Assembly (NCBI GenBank): GCA_964544365.1
Contig: CAZJCW010000162.1
Coordinates: 1 to 10,009 of the forward strand
Origin: Alsobacter sp964544365
GTDB taxonomy: Bacteria; Pseudomonadota; Alphaproteobacteria; Rhizobiales; Beijerinckiaceae
Direction of reading: 5' to 3'
Length of the DNA stretch: 10,009 nt
Part shown: piece after piece, positions 1 to 5,790 of the stretch
Numbering within the stretch: position 1 is the first letter of the stretch
Layout of the letters: each line of letters opens with the position of its first letter
Notes under the pieces: generated by a model
What the model saw: only the letters and a program-made list of their open reading frames with translations
Database searches by the model: none
Told to the model about the DNA's origin: nothing
Made by a program: the position numbers and the translations under genes

Positions 1-804
1 ATCTACCGCTCGATGATCGAGTTCACGGGGGCGACGCCCGTTCCCGTGCCGATCCGCGAGGAGAACGGCTTCGCCTTCTCCGCGCAGGAAACGCTCTCGC
101 TCATCACCCCGCGCACGCGCCTGCTGATCGTCAACTCGCCCGCCAACCCGACCGGCGGCGTGACGCCGAAGGAAGAAATCGACGCCCTCGTCGCTGGCCT
201 CGCCCGCTTCCCCGACGTCGCCGTGATGTCCGACGAGATCTATGCCCAGATGACCTATGACGGGCTCGAGCATCGCACGCTGCTCGCCTATCCCGAGATC
301 CGCGATCGGCTGATCCTGCTCGACGGCTGGTCCAAGACCTACGCGATGACCGGCTGGCGGATGGGCTACTCCATCTGGCCGAAGCCGCTCTACGACAACG
401 CCCGCAAGCTGGCCGTGAACTCCTACTCCTGCGTCAACGCGTCCGCCCAGTTCGCCGGTCTCGCCGCGCTGACCGGGCCTCAGGACGAAGTGCATGCCAT
501 GGTGGCCGAGTTCGACCGGCGCAGGAAGGTCGTGACCGAAGGCCTCAACGCCTTGCCCAACGTGTCCGCCGCCGTGCCGAAGGGCGCCTTCTACGCCTTC
601 CCCAATATCTCCCGCACCGGCTGGAAGGCGAAGAAGCTCGCCTCGGCCCTGCTGGAGGAAGCCGGCGTGGCGACCATCGGCGGGCCCGACTTCGGTGTGC
701 ACGGCGAAGGCTTCATCCGCCTCTCCTACGCCAATTCCACCGAAAACATCCGCAAGGCGCTTGCGCGGATGGGCGAATTCCTCGATAGCCATCGACCGGC
801 GTGA
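1..804 (+). CDS. PLP-dependent class I/II aminotransferase, 5' end outside window
   Basis: This is the C-terminal 267 residues of a fold-type I pyridoxal-phosphate aminotransferase of the aspartate aminotransferase superfamily. The frame is open from base 1, so the true start lies left of the window; family members are usually about 390 residues, so roughly 120 are missing. Visible landmarks, numbered from base 1, are NSPANPTGG (45-53), DEIY (78-81, Asp contacting the PLP pyridine nitrogen and Tyr the 3'-hydroxyl), and SKTYAMTGWRMGY with the Schiff-base lysine at about residue 112. Near the end, GFIRLSYANS carries the arginine that binds the substrate alpha-carboxylate. All catalytic residues in the visible part are present, so the gene looks intact. 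It is cytosolic and transfers an amino group between an amino acid and a 2-oxo acid. The substrate cannot be read from the sequence; aspartate or a broad amino-acid range is usual. The next gene starts 42 bases downstream on the same strand. Confidence 0.93.
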   Translation: MYRSMIEFTGATPVPVPIREENGFAFSAQETLSLITPRTRLLIVNSPANPTGGVTPKEEIDALVAGLARFPDVAVMSDEIYAQMTYDGLEHRTLLAYPEIRDRLILLDGWSKTYAMTGWRMGYSIWPKPLYDNARKLAVNSYSCVNASAQFAGLAALTGPQDEVHAMVAEFDRRRKVVTEGLNALPNVSAAVPKGAFYAFPNISRTGWKAKKLASALLEEAGVATIGGPDFGVHGEGFIRLSYANSTENIRKALARMGEFLDSHRPA

Positions 805-809
805 GGCGT

Positions 810-826
810 GGCCGCCGCGCGCGGCC
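810..826 (+). terminator. GC-rich hairpin after the aminotransferase
   Basis: GGCCGC and GCGGCC form a perfect 6-bp stem around a 5-base loop, six bases after the aminotransferase stop codon. No T-run follows, so it may only slow transcription or stabilise the 3' end, and a chance hairpin is possible at this GC content. Confidence 0.25.
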
Positions 827-846
827 GGACCTGACGCGGTGACCCG

Positions 847-1809
847 ATGAGCGCTATCCCGACACTCCGCCGTGCGGCGGCGCTGGCCCTGTTGCTCGTG
901 CCGTTCGCGGCAACCGCGGCGGCAGCCGAGGGTCGCCCCCTCACCGTCGACGTCGTCAACCGCTCCGTCCAGACGCTGTGCGCCGAGGACGACAACCTCT
1001 ACCTCACCTTCACAAGCCCGAAGGTCCGCCACTTCAAGATCGAGGCCCGCCATCCGGCCGTGATCGGCTCTATCGTGGTCGACTCGACCGCGCCCGATTT
1101 CACCAACTGCACGATCGAGGACAAGCCGCCGAACCCCAACGCCAAGGATGAGCGCATCATCATCCACGAGGACGACCAGCTCATGCTGGTTGGCCATCGC
1201 AACGATCCCGAGTTCTGGCGCAAGGACGAGGTGCCGGTGCGCGTGGGGGACCGGGAAGAGCACAATGTCTTTCTGCTGCAGCTCTTCATCAAGCGGCCCG
1301 GCAAGGAGCCCTACGAGCATCTCGTGCTCTATCCGATGGACGGCTACTGGCGCGCCCGCCCGTTGCCGCCGGCCCGCCTCGATCAGGTCGCCTACGGCAC
1401 GTCCTTTCTGGTCGGCACGATCGAGGAGAAGAAGCGGCCCTTCGTCGCGTTGAAGTCCGTCCGGTTCGACCCCCGCGCGCGCATTTTCCACCTGACCTTC
1501 CCGAAGGGCGATGTCGCCACTGTCCGCGTCGCCACGATCACCGACCAGGCGACCATGATCGAGGTGATGTTCGAGAAGCCCGTCACCCGCCGTCCGTTCG
1601 CGGCGCTGCGCTCGATGTACGTCACCGACGTCAATGCCGACGCATCGCTCGTCGCCCATCGCGCCCCCTGGCGCAAGGGCTGGGAGCAGCGTCCGGTCAT
1701 GCAGTTCAAGGGCAACACCGTGAACGAGTTCTGGCTCGGCCGTGCCGTCCCGTCGCGCCACAACACCAGCGCGCCGGACACCCTGCTCTACGATTTCATG
1801 CCGGACTGA
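847..1809 (+). CDS. Unrecognised secreted (periplasmic) protein with cleavable signal peptide
   Basis: I do not recognise a family. The 320-residue product opens with a clear Sec signal peptide: Arg8-Arg9, a hydrophobic core at 10-20 (AALALLLVPF), and an Ala-rich stretch ending near residue 27, where signal peptidase I probably cuts. The mature part has no further membrane segment. It contains exactly two cysteines, at 45 and 88, both near the new N-terminus, which could form a disulfide in the periplasm. Alternating hydrophobic and polar residues throughout, for example LYLTFTS and RIFHLTFPKG, suggest a beta-rich fold. The ATG at 847 is chosen because it gives the complete signal peptide; the upstream GGTG is only a weak ribosome site. 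It lies 42 bases after the aminotransferase and may share its transcript, although a hairpin sits between them. Codon use is like that of its neighbours. That it is a real gene is well supported; no function can be assigned. Confidence 0.85.
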   Translation: MSAIPTLRRAAALALLLVPFAATAAAAEGRPLTVDVVNRSVQTLCAEDDNLYLTFTSPKVRHFKIEARHPAVIGSIVVDSTAPDFTNCTIEDKPPNPNAKDERIIIHEDDQLMLVGHRNDPEFWRKDEVPVRVGDREEHNVFLLQLFIKRPGKEPYEHLVLYPMDGYWRARPLPPARLDQVAYGTSFLVGTIEEKKRPFVALKSVRFDPRARIFHLTFPKGDVATVRVATITDQATMIEVMFEKPVTRRPFAALRSMYVTDVNADASLVAHRAPWRKGWEQRPVMQFKGNTVNEFWLGRAVPSRHNTSAPDTLLYDFMPD

Positions 1810-1810
1810 C

Positions 1811-1827
1811 CAGCGCTTCGGCGCCTG
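1811..1827. terminator. Hairpin with TTCG loop between convergent genes
   Basis: CAGCGC pairs with GCG(C)CTG around a TTCG tetraloop, with one bulged C at 1824. It begins one base after the stop of the secreted-protein gene, in the 44-base gap between two convergent genes. UUCG loops are unusually stable and common in terminators, but no T-run follows on either strand, so its strength as a terminator is uncertain. Confidence 0.35.
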
Positions 1828-1853
1828 CACCCGGCACCGGCGGGCGGAAGACG

Positions 1854-2048
1854 TCAGTCGCCACCGCCGCCTCCGTCACCGCCGCCTCCGTCACTGTCGC
1901 CGCCCGTGTCGGAGGAGCTCTCCCATTCGCCGCCGGCCGTTCTCCGTGATGGCGGATCATTGCGCTTGCGCCAGCGCGCATAGGCGACGGCCGCCACGCC
2001 AGCCGCGCCAGCGAGCATGATGATGAGGACGAGGACGCGGTCGGGCAT
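1854..2048 (-). CDS. Small membrane protein with Gly/Asp-rich tail
   Basis: A 64-residue protein with one predicted transmembrane helix at about residues 5-23 (MPDRVLVLIIMLAGAAGVAA), then a basic stretch (ARWRKRN) that should keep the C-terminal side in the cytoplasm by the positive-inside rule. After that comes a low-complexity tail of Gly, Asp and Ser ending SDGGGGDGGGGGD. The start at 2048 puts the helix directly after the first methionine, as expected for a small membrane protein; the ribosome site is weak. The tail is partly made by a duplicated 15-bp unit. Small proteins with one helix and a Gly-rich acidic tail occur widely in Rhizobiales, but I know of no proven function. It follows the 71-residue membrane protein on the same strand after 50 bases and is convergent with the secreted-protein gene. 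Confidence 0.65.
   Translation of the reverse strand: MPDRVLVLIIMLAGAAGVAAVAYARWRKRNDPPSRRTAGGEWESSSDTGGDSDGGGGDGGGGGD
1863..1892. repeat. Two tandem copies of a 15-bp unit
   Basis: The unit accgccgcctccgtc occurs twice with no mismatch (1863-1877 and 1878-1892), and a degenerate third copy may follow. On the minus strand it is in frame with the small membrane protein and encodes repeated Asp-Gly-Gly-Gly-Gly. The unit is a multiple of three, so copy-number change would alter tail length without breaking the frame. Confidence 0.8.
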
Positions 2049-2098
2049 GTTCGGTCGCCGGTGACGTGGCGCATCCGGGACGGTCTAGCGCAGTGAGC

Positions 2099-2314
2099 TT
2101 AATGGATCAGTCCACGAGCGGGCCGGACGATCTCCATCCGGTTGCCGGCGCCTTCGGCTTGACCGCGACGCGCGACGGTCGCGCGGTGTCCGGTGACGGG
2201 GGAACGGGAACGCATCAACCGGCGCGGGCGCGGTGGTCGTCGCTCTTCCCACAGGGCCAGGACGATGACCACCGACAGGATCAGCGACGGTCCGAACAGG
2301 ATGAGCGGTTCCAC
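2099..2314 (-). CDS. Small single-helix membrane protein (71 residues, GTG start)
   Basis: The proposed product begins with the GTG at 2314, reads MEPLILFGPSLILSVVIVLA and has one strong transmembrane helix at about residues 3-20. A basic, Arg- and Pro-rich tail with no recognisable motif follows. The GTG is preferred over the ATG at 2371 because GGGAG lies nine bases upstream of it, and because it places the helix at the N-terminus, a layout I recall for short alphaproteobacterial membrane proteins. The longer version would add 19 residues without recognisable features. The gene lies between the second permease half (112 bases upstream) and the Gly/Asp-tail protein (50 bases downstream), all on the minus strand, so joint transcription is possible. 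The function is unknown. The main doubt is the compositionally biased C-terminal half, which could simply be untested GC-rich open frame. Confidence 0.5.
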   Translation of the reverse strand: MEPLILFGPSLILSVVIVLALWEERRPPRPRRLMRSRSPVTGHRATVARRGQAEGAGNRMEIVRPARGLIH

Positions 2315-2426
2315 GGCATCGCACTCCCACGATTCGCCGAAGGAGCGTAGGCAGGCAACGGTGAGTCGCAACGAACCACCGGTTGAAACTCCGAAGAAGA
2401 AGCTACTCCAGGCTGCTGGTCCGGCG

Positions 2427-2918
2427 TCACGGCGCGAGCATGGCGAGGCCCGCTGCCAGGAAGGGGAACGGGAGCGACACGACGATCCGCAGGACGACGA
2501 AGCGCAGGGGCATGAACGGCACCTCCCAGACCAGCATGCGGTTCAGGGTGTAGAGCGACCACGCCGTCACGAAGGCGACGATCTGCGGCAGGCCGGCTCC
2601 CGCCTTCAGGGCCGCGGACCCGAGGGCGAAGCCCACGACGGGTCCGCCGGGCGTCAGGGCGCCGGCGATGCTGGCGCCTGCGATGCCAAGGACGCCCGAC
2701 CCCGGCCCCAGCAGCGACGTCACGAGGTCCTGCGGCAGGATCCGCGCCAGGAACCCCGCGCCGACGATGCCGACGGCGAGACGCGGGATCAGGTTGAGAA
2801 AATCCCACAGCGTGAACATCAGCGCGTTCCTCGCCGTGCCGTCCTTGCGGCGCATGGCCGCCAGCAGGAGGATGCCGACGATCACGTACAGCAGCGCGGT
2901 GACCACGATGATGATCAT
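2427..2918 (-). CDS. Half-size permease protein B (ArsP/UPF0718-like)
   Basis: This is a 163-residue integral membrane protein with hydrophobic segments at roughly 1-22, 45-60, 68-90, 93-120 and 138-160. Its core TPGGPVVGFAL (89-99) followed by AFVTAWSLYTLNR and WEVPF (116-136) closely matches the core of the adjacent upstream gene, so the two are paralogues. The layout, a short gene with a conserved motif between membrane pairs, resembles one half of the predicted permeases of COG0701/DUF318, where two such halves normally form one chain of about 300-350 residues. The start is the ATG at 2918, which overlaps the TGA of the upstream gene as ATGA and has GGAGG upstream; this indicates translational coupling and roughly equal amounts of both proteins. 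The open frame continues upstream to 3605, but that part only shadows the other gene. The transported substrate is unknown. The family link is from memory and should be treated as probable. Confidence 0.8.
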   Translation of the reverse strand: MIIIVVTALLYVIVGILLLAAMRRKDGTARNALMFTLWDFLNLIPRLAVGIVGAGFLARILPQDLVTSLLGPGSGVLGIAGASIAGALTPGGPVVGFALGSAALKAGAGLPQIVAFVTAWSLYTLNRMLVWEVPFMPLRFVVLRIVVSLPFPFLAAGLAMLAP

Positions 2919-3580
2919 CCCGCGCCGCCTCCCTTCGTGCCGTCCAGCCCGTCTCCCGCATGGAACCACGCATGTCGCGACACGCGCCGCGCCAGCAGGC
3001 CGCAGGCGAGGGGGATCCACACCGACGACGCGATGCGCCAGCCCACGAATTCGGCGCCGAAGAAAGGAAGCTCCCAGATCACGGCCCGGTTGAGTCCCAG
3101 GAGGAGCCATCCGGTGATGAACGCGACGGCGGCACCGGCGTCCGCCCCGGCGACGAGGAATGTCGCCGCCAGCGGAAACACCGTGAACGGCCCTCCCGGA
3201 ATGAGGATGCCCGCGAGCGTGGCGATGAGAAGTCCCCGCAATCCGGAGCTTTCCCCGAGCCAGCGCACGATCGTCGTGCGTCCCACCATCAGGCGGATCA
3301 GCGCGCCGATGAGGGTCCCGGCGACGACCTTCGGCACGATCTCCAGGAACAGGATCACGTCTTCCTGCAGCACCTGCACGAAGACGTCGGGGCCATCCCG
3401 CCGCCATACGGCGATCGCGGCGGCCAGCGAACTCGTCGCCACGATCCAGAAGCTCCAGTCGAGACCGCGCCTTGGTCGGCCTTGCGGCAGCGGGGGCGGC
3501 GGGTCGTTGACGGGGGCGGACACGGTCTGGCTTGCTCGGCGACGGGGATGGAGCGACGCGGGCCCGCGTCGGGCCGACAT
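2915..3580 (-). CDS. Half-size permease protein A (ArsP/UPF0718-like)
   Basis: A 221-residue integral membrane protein. Residues 1-40 are Arg/Pro-rich and non-membrane. Hydrophobic segments follow at about 42-58, 72-98, 114-127, 130-147, 150-165 and 180-197, with a soluble, Gly-rich tail. The conserved core is PGGPFTVFPL (128-137), then AFITGWLLLGLNR and WELPF (153-173), matched position by position in the next gene. The likely role is to form a heterodimeric permease with that protein in the inner membrane. The start is uncertain: ATG at 3580 gives the full length given here, while GTG at 3523 would drop 19 residues; neither has a strong ribosome site. In the classical family, cysteines lie in the core motif; here the position is occupied by GGP, so arsenical transport as in ArsP should not be assumed. 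The dehydrogenase gene ends 75 bases upstream on the same strand, with a strong stem-loop between. Confidence 0.8.
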   Translation of the reverse strand: MSARRGPASLHPRRRASQTVSAPVNDPPPPLPQGRPRRGLDWSFWIVATSSLAAAIAVWRRDGPDVFVQVLQEDVILFLEIVPKVVAGTLIGALIRLMVGRTTIVRWLGESSGLRGLLIATLAGILIPGGPFTVFPLAATFLVAGADAGAAVAFITGWLLLGLNRAVIWELPFFGAEFVGWRIASSVWIPLACGLLARRVSRHAWFHAGDGLDGTKGGGAG

Positions 3581-3616
3581 TGTCGGCAGGTCGCCCCGCG
3601 CGCAAGCGCCTGCGAC

Positions 3617-3654
3617 GCGGGGCGGACCAGCGCGGCGGTGCGCCGCCGCCCCGC
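3617..3654 (-). terminator. Strong stem-loop downstream of the dehydrogenase
   Basis: GCGGGGCGG and CCGCCCCGC form a perfect 9-bp inverted repeat two bases past the dehydrogenase stop codon. The loop holds a second possible hairpin, GCGGCG/CGCCGC at 3632-3646, which competes for one base pair. No T-run follows on the minus strand, so termination might be partial, leaving some read-through into the permease genes. Confidence 0.45.
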
Positions 3655-3655
3655 T

Positions 3656-4567
3656 TCAGTCCTCCGTGATGCCGTTGCGCCGGGCGACCGCCGTCGCCAG
3701 CATCGGCACGTAGTCGTCCGCGCCCCCTGCCGCGACGGCGAGGGCGTAGCTGCTCTTCACCGCATTGCCCATGGGGTTGGCCAGTTCGACGGCATTCGCC
3801 ATCGACTCCAGGTAGCGCATGTCCTTGTACGCGTTGCGCAGGGTGAACTTGTGGGCGTCACGGTCGCGATCGAGCGTCCACTTCATGAAGGTCTGGTAGA
3901 AGCCGCTGTCCATCCGGCCGCCGCGGATCACGCTGTCGAAGCGTTGCGGCGTGATGCCGACCTTCCTTGCGAGCGCCAGCGCCTCGGAATACAGCGCGGC
4001 ATAACCCATGGCGATGAAGTTGTTCAGCAGTTTCATCCGGTGGCCGTCGCCCGGCCCGCCGATGTGGATGACCCTGCCGGCCCAGGTTTCCAGCACCGGC
4101 TTCAGCCGGGCGAAGTCGGCATCGGTCGCGCCGACCATCGTGTCCAGCGTCCCTTCCCAGGCTTCCTTGGGCGTGCGCGAGAGGGGAGCGTCCACGAGGG
4201 TCACGCCCAGCCCCGCGAGCTCGGCCGCAAGGGCCGCCGTCGACGTCGGGTCCGACGTCGAGCAATCGACGACGATCGATCCCGCCGCCAGCCCGCCCTT
4301 CAGTCCGTCCGGTCCGCGAATCACCGCCTCGACTTCCGGAGACCCGGAGACGCAGATGAAGACGACTGTCGACGCGCGCGCGACGTCCGCGGCGGTCTTC
4401 GCCTCGACTGCGCCCCGCTTGAGCAGGTCTTCCACGGGCGCGCGGTTGCGATGGGCCATGACCGTGAGCGGATAGCCCTTCTCGACGATGTTCTTGGCCA
4501 TCCCGTGGCCCATCAGGCCGACGCCGATGAAACCGATCCTTTCGCCGCCATTGGCTGCCATTGACAC
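3656..4567 (-). CDS. NAD(P)-dependent beta-hydroxyacid dehydrogenase (3-hydroxyisobutyrate dehydrogenase family)
   Basis: A 303-residue soluble oxidoreductase, the normal length for the family. The N-terminal Rossmann fold has GFIGVGLMGHGMAKN (12-26) with the GxGxxG dinucleotide motif. The substrate motif begins with DAPLS at 126-130, followed by RTPKEAWEGTLDTMVG. The catalytic lysine is Lys179 in MKLLNN, with the second Asn of the family signature present. The C-terminal half is the all-alpha domain that closes over the active site. The GTG at 4567 is chosen as start because GGAGG lies eight bases upstream; the ATG at 4561 would be 14 bases away. The family oxidises or reduces short beta-hydroxyacids such as 3-hydroxyisobutyrate or tartronate semialdehyde. 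The usual DAPVSGG is altered here, so the substrate is open. It is divergent from a LacI regulator 101 bases away, with allantoinase beyond. Tartronate semialdehyde reduction would fit that context, as inference only. Confidence 0.9.
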   Translation of the reverse strand: MSMAANGGERIGFIGVGLMGHGMAKNIVEKGYPLTVMAHRNRAPVEDLLKRGAVEAKTAADVARASTVVFICVSGSPEVEAVIRGPDGLKGGLAAGSIVVDCSTSDPTSTAALAAELAGLGVTLVDAPLSRTPKEAWEGTLDTMVGATDADFARLKPVLETWAGRVIHIGGPGDGHRMKLLNNFIAMGYAALYSEALALARKVGITPQRFDSVIRGGRMDSGFYQTFMKWTLDRDRDAHKFTLRNAYKDMRYLESMANAVELANPMGNAVKSSYALAVAAGGADDYVPMLATAVARRNGITED

Positions 4568-4590
4568 TGTTCGATCCTCCCGCTTCTGAT
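4561..4590 (+). promoter_or_regulatory. Candidate promoter of the LacI-family gene
   Basis: TTGACA at 4561-4566 matches the sigma-70 -35 consensus at all six bases. TCTGAT at 4585-4590, after an 18-base spacer, matches four of six -10 bases. Transcription would begin near 4598, about 70 bases before the regulator's ATG. The -35 element overlaps the start of the divergent dehydrogenase gene, so the two transcripts would interfere. I saw no equally good promoter for the dehydrogenase on the other strand. Confidence 0.4.
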
Positions 4591-4668
4591 CATGGGGCCG
4601 CTTTCAATCGATGAGATCGGCCTGAACCCGGATCTTACGCACAAAGCCGGGGAACACGGAATCGAGCG
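4568..4668. promoter_or_regulatory. Divergent regulatory region with possible LacI-type operator
   Basis: The 101 bases between the divergent dehydrogenase and LacI-family genes should hold both promoters and probably the regulator's operator. Two short palindromes are visible: TGATCA at 4587-4592, overlapping the proposed -10, and ATCGAT at 4607-4612, which has the central CG typical of LacI-family operators and sits just past the proposed transcription start. Neither extends into a long perfect palindrome, so neither can be named as the operator with confidence. Confidence 0.35.
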
Positions 4669-5724
4669 ATGTCGGACAGGGAGGCCGCCGGAAGCGGCGC
4701 GGACAGGGGCCGGGTCACCCTGCAGGTCATCGCCGACCGCCTCGACGTCTCGACGGCGACGGTCTCCCTCGCCCTGCGCGACAGCCCCGTCGTGGCCGAG
4801 GCGACGAAGCTTCGCGTCCGAACCCTCGCCCGCGACCTCGGCTACATCTACAACCGAAGCGCCGCGAGCCTTCGGACCGCCCGGACCAACATGGTCGCCG
4901 TCGGGTTCCACGACATCACGAACCCCTACTTCGCCGAACTGCTCGCGGCCATCGAGGATGCCGTGACGGGCTCCGGCAAGACGATCCTGCTCGGGACCTA
5001 CGGCGAAAGCCTCGATCGCCAGGAACGCGTGCTGGGCTCCCTGCGGGAGTATCGCCCCGACGGCATGATCCTGTGCGTCGCAGGCGGCACGCCGGCTGCT
5101 GTCGTCGAGCACATCGTCGCCGCCCGCATCCCGGTCATCCAGCTGTCGCGGGAGGTTGACGGCGTCGACCTGGACTTCATTGGCGCAGACGACCGCGTCG
5201 GTGCCTTGATGGCCGTGCAGCACCTGCATGCCCTGGGCCACCGCCGCATCGCCATGCTGGGCGGAACGGATGCGACGTCGACGGGTCGTTCGCGGCGCGA
5301 CGGCTACAGGGAGGGTCTCCGCCGACACGGCATCGCCTTTGACCCCGCGCTGATGTTCGAGGGTTTCGGCAACCGCGAGACGGGCCTTCGCGGCATCATG
5401 GCGATGCTGGATCGCCCGGACCCACCTACCGCGGCCCTGTGCTTCAACGACCTGATCGCCTTCGGCGCCATGCTCGGTCTGCGCCATCGCGGACTTGAGG
5501 CAGGAGCCGACTTCTCCATCGTCGGCTGTGACGACGTCAAGGAATCTGCGCTCTGGTACCCCGCGCTGACGACGATCCATAACCGCCAGGACGAAATGGG
5601 GCGTGGCGCCGCGGAAATGCTGATCCAGCGCATCGATCACCCCGCCGCCCCCGTGCATCGCGTCTTGCTCGAGCCGCGGCTGGTGGTGCGCGGCTCCACT
5701 GCGCCGCCACGAAAATCCCGCTGA
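4669..5724 (+). CDS. LacI-family transcriptional regulator
   Basis: A 351-residue DNA-binding regulator of the LacI/GalR family, typical in length. Residues 17-40 form the helix-turn-helix (TLQVIADRLDVSTATVSLAL), and the region to residue 70 includes LGYIYNRSAASLRT, where the hinge helix that inserts into the operator minor groove begins. From about 74 the periplasmic-binding-protein-like effector domain follows: MVAVGFHDITNPYFAELL at the start of the first lobe, HRRIAMLGG at the crossover, FNDLIAFGAMLGL, and VGCDDVKES near the C-terminal part. The 16 residues before the helix-turn-helix are Gly/Ala-rich and unusual only in being a little long. The ribosome site (GAGCG) is weak. It probably represses the divergent dehydrogenase, itself and the puuE gene 66 bases downstream, responding to a small metabolite. 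LacI members usually sense sugars or nucleosides, so a ureide or glyoxylate-derived effector would be uncommon. Family assignment is secure; targets and ligand are inferred from position. Confidence 0.93.
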   Translation: MSDREAAGSGADRGRVTLQVIADRLDVSTATVSLALRDSPVVAEATKLRVRTLARDLGYIYNRSAASLRTARTNMVAVGFHDITNPYFAELLAAIEDAVTGSGKTILLGTYGESLDRQERVLGSLREYRPDGMILCVAGGTPAAVVEHIVAARIPVIQLSREVDGVDLDFIGADDRVGALMAVQHLHALGHRRIAMLGGTDATSTGRSRRDGYREGLRRHGIAFDPALMFEGFGNRETGLRGIMAMLDRPDPPTAALCFNDLIAFGAMLGLRHRGLEAGADFSIVGCDDVKESALWYPALTTIHNRQDEMGRGAAEMLIQRIDHPAAPVHRVLLEPRLVVRGSTAPPRKSR

Positions 5725-5730
5725 GGACTT

Positions 5731-5742
5731 GCCAGCCCTGGC
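5731..5742. promoter_or_regulatory. Short inverted repeat between lacI-type gene and puuE
   Basis: GCCAG and CTGGC flank two bases, forming a 12-base inverted repeat six bases after the regulator's stop codon and 48 bases before the puuE start. It could be a protein-binding site or a small RNA hairpin in a shared transcript. It is short enough to occur by chance. Confidence 0.2.
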
Positions 5743-5790
5743 GGCGGCGTGTCCATTTCGCATCGAACCTCGACCGCCCGGAGATCGACG

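Noticed and set aside
2315..2371. ATG at 2371 as start of the 71-residue membrane protein.
   Set aside because: It adds 19 residues with no visible role, and the GTG at 2314 has GGGAG at suitable spacing and starts right at the helix.
2919..3605. Upstream extension of permease half B to 3605.
   Set aside because: The extension overlaps half A in another frame and lacks membrane character. The coupled ATGA start at 2918 with GGAGG upstream is convincing.
2193..4564. Two overlapping plus-strand open frames of over 500 codons opposite the permease and dehydrogenase genes.
   Set aside because: Both products are highly charged, low-complexity sequences. The minus strand carries clear membrane and Rossmann-fold proteins at the same place.
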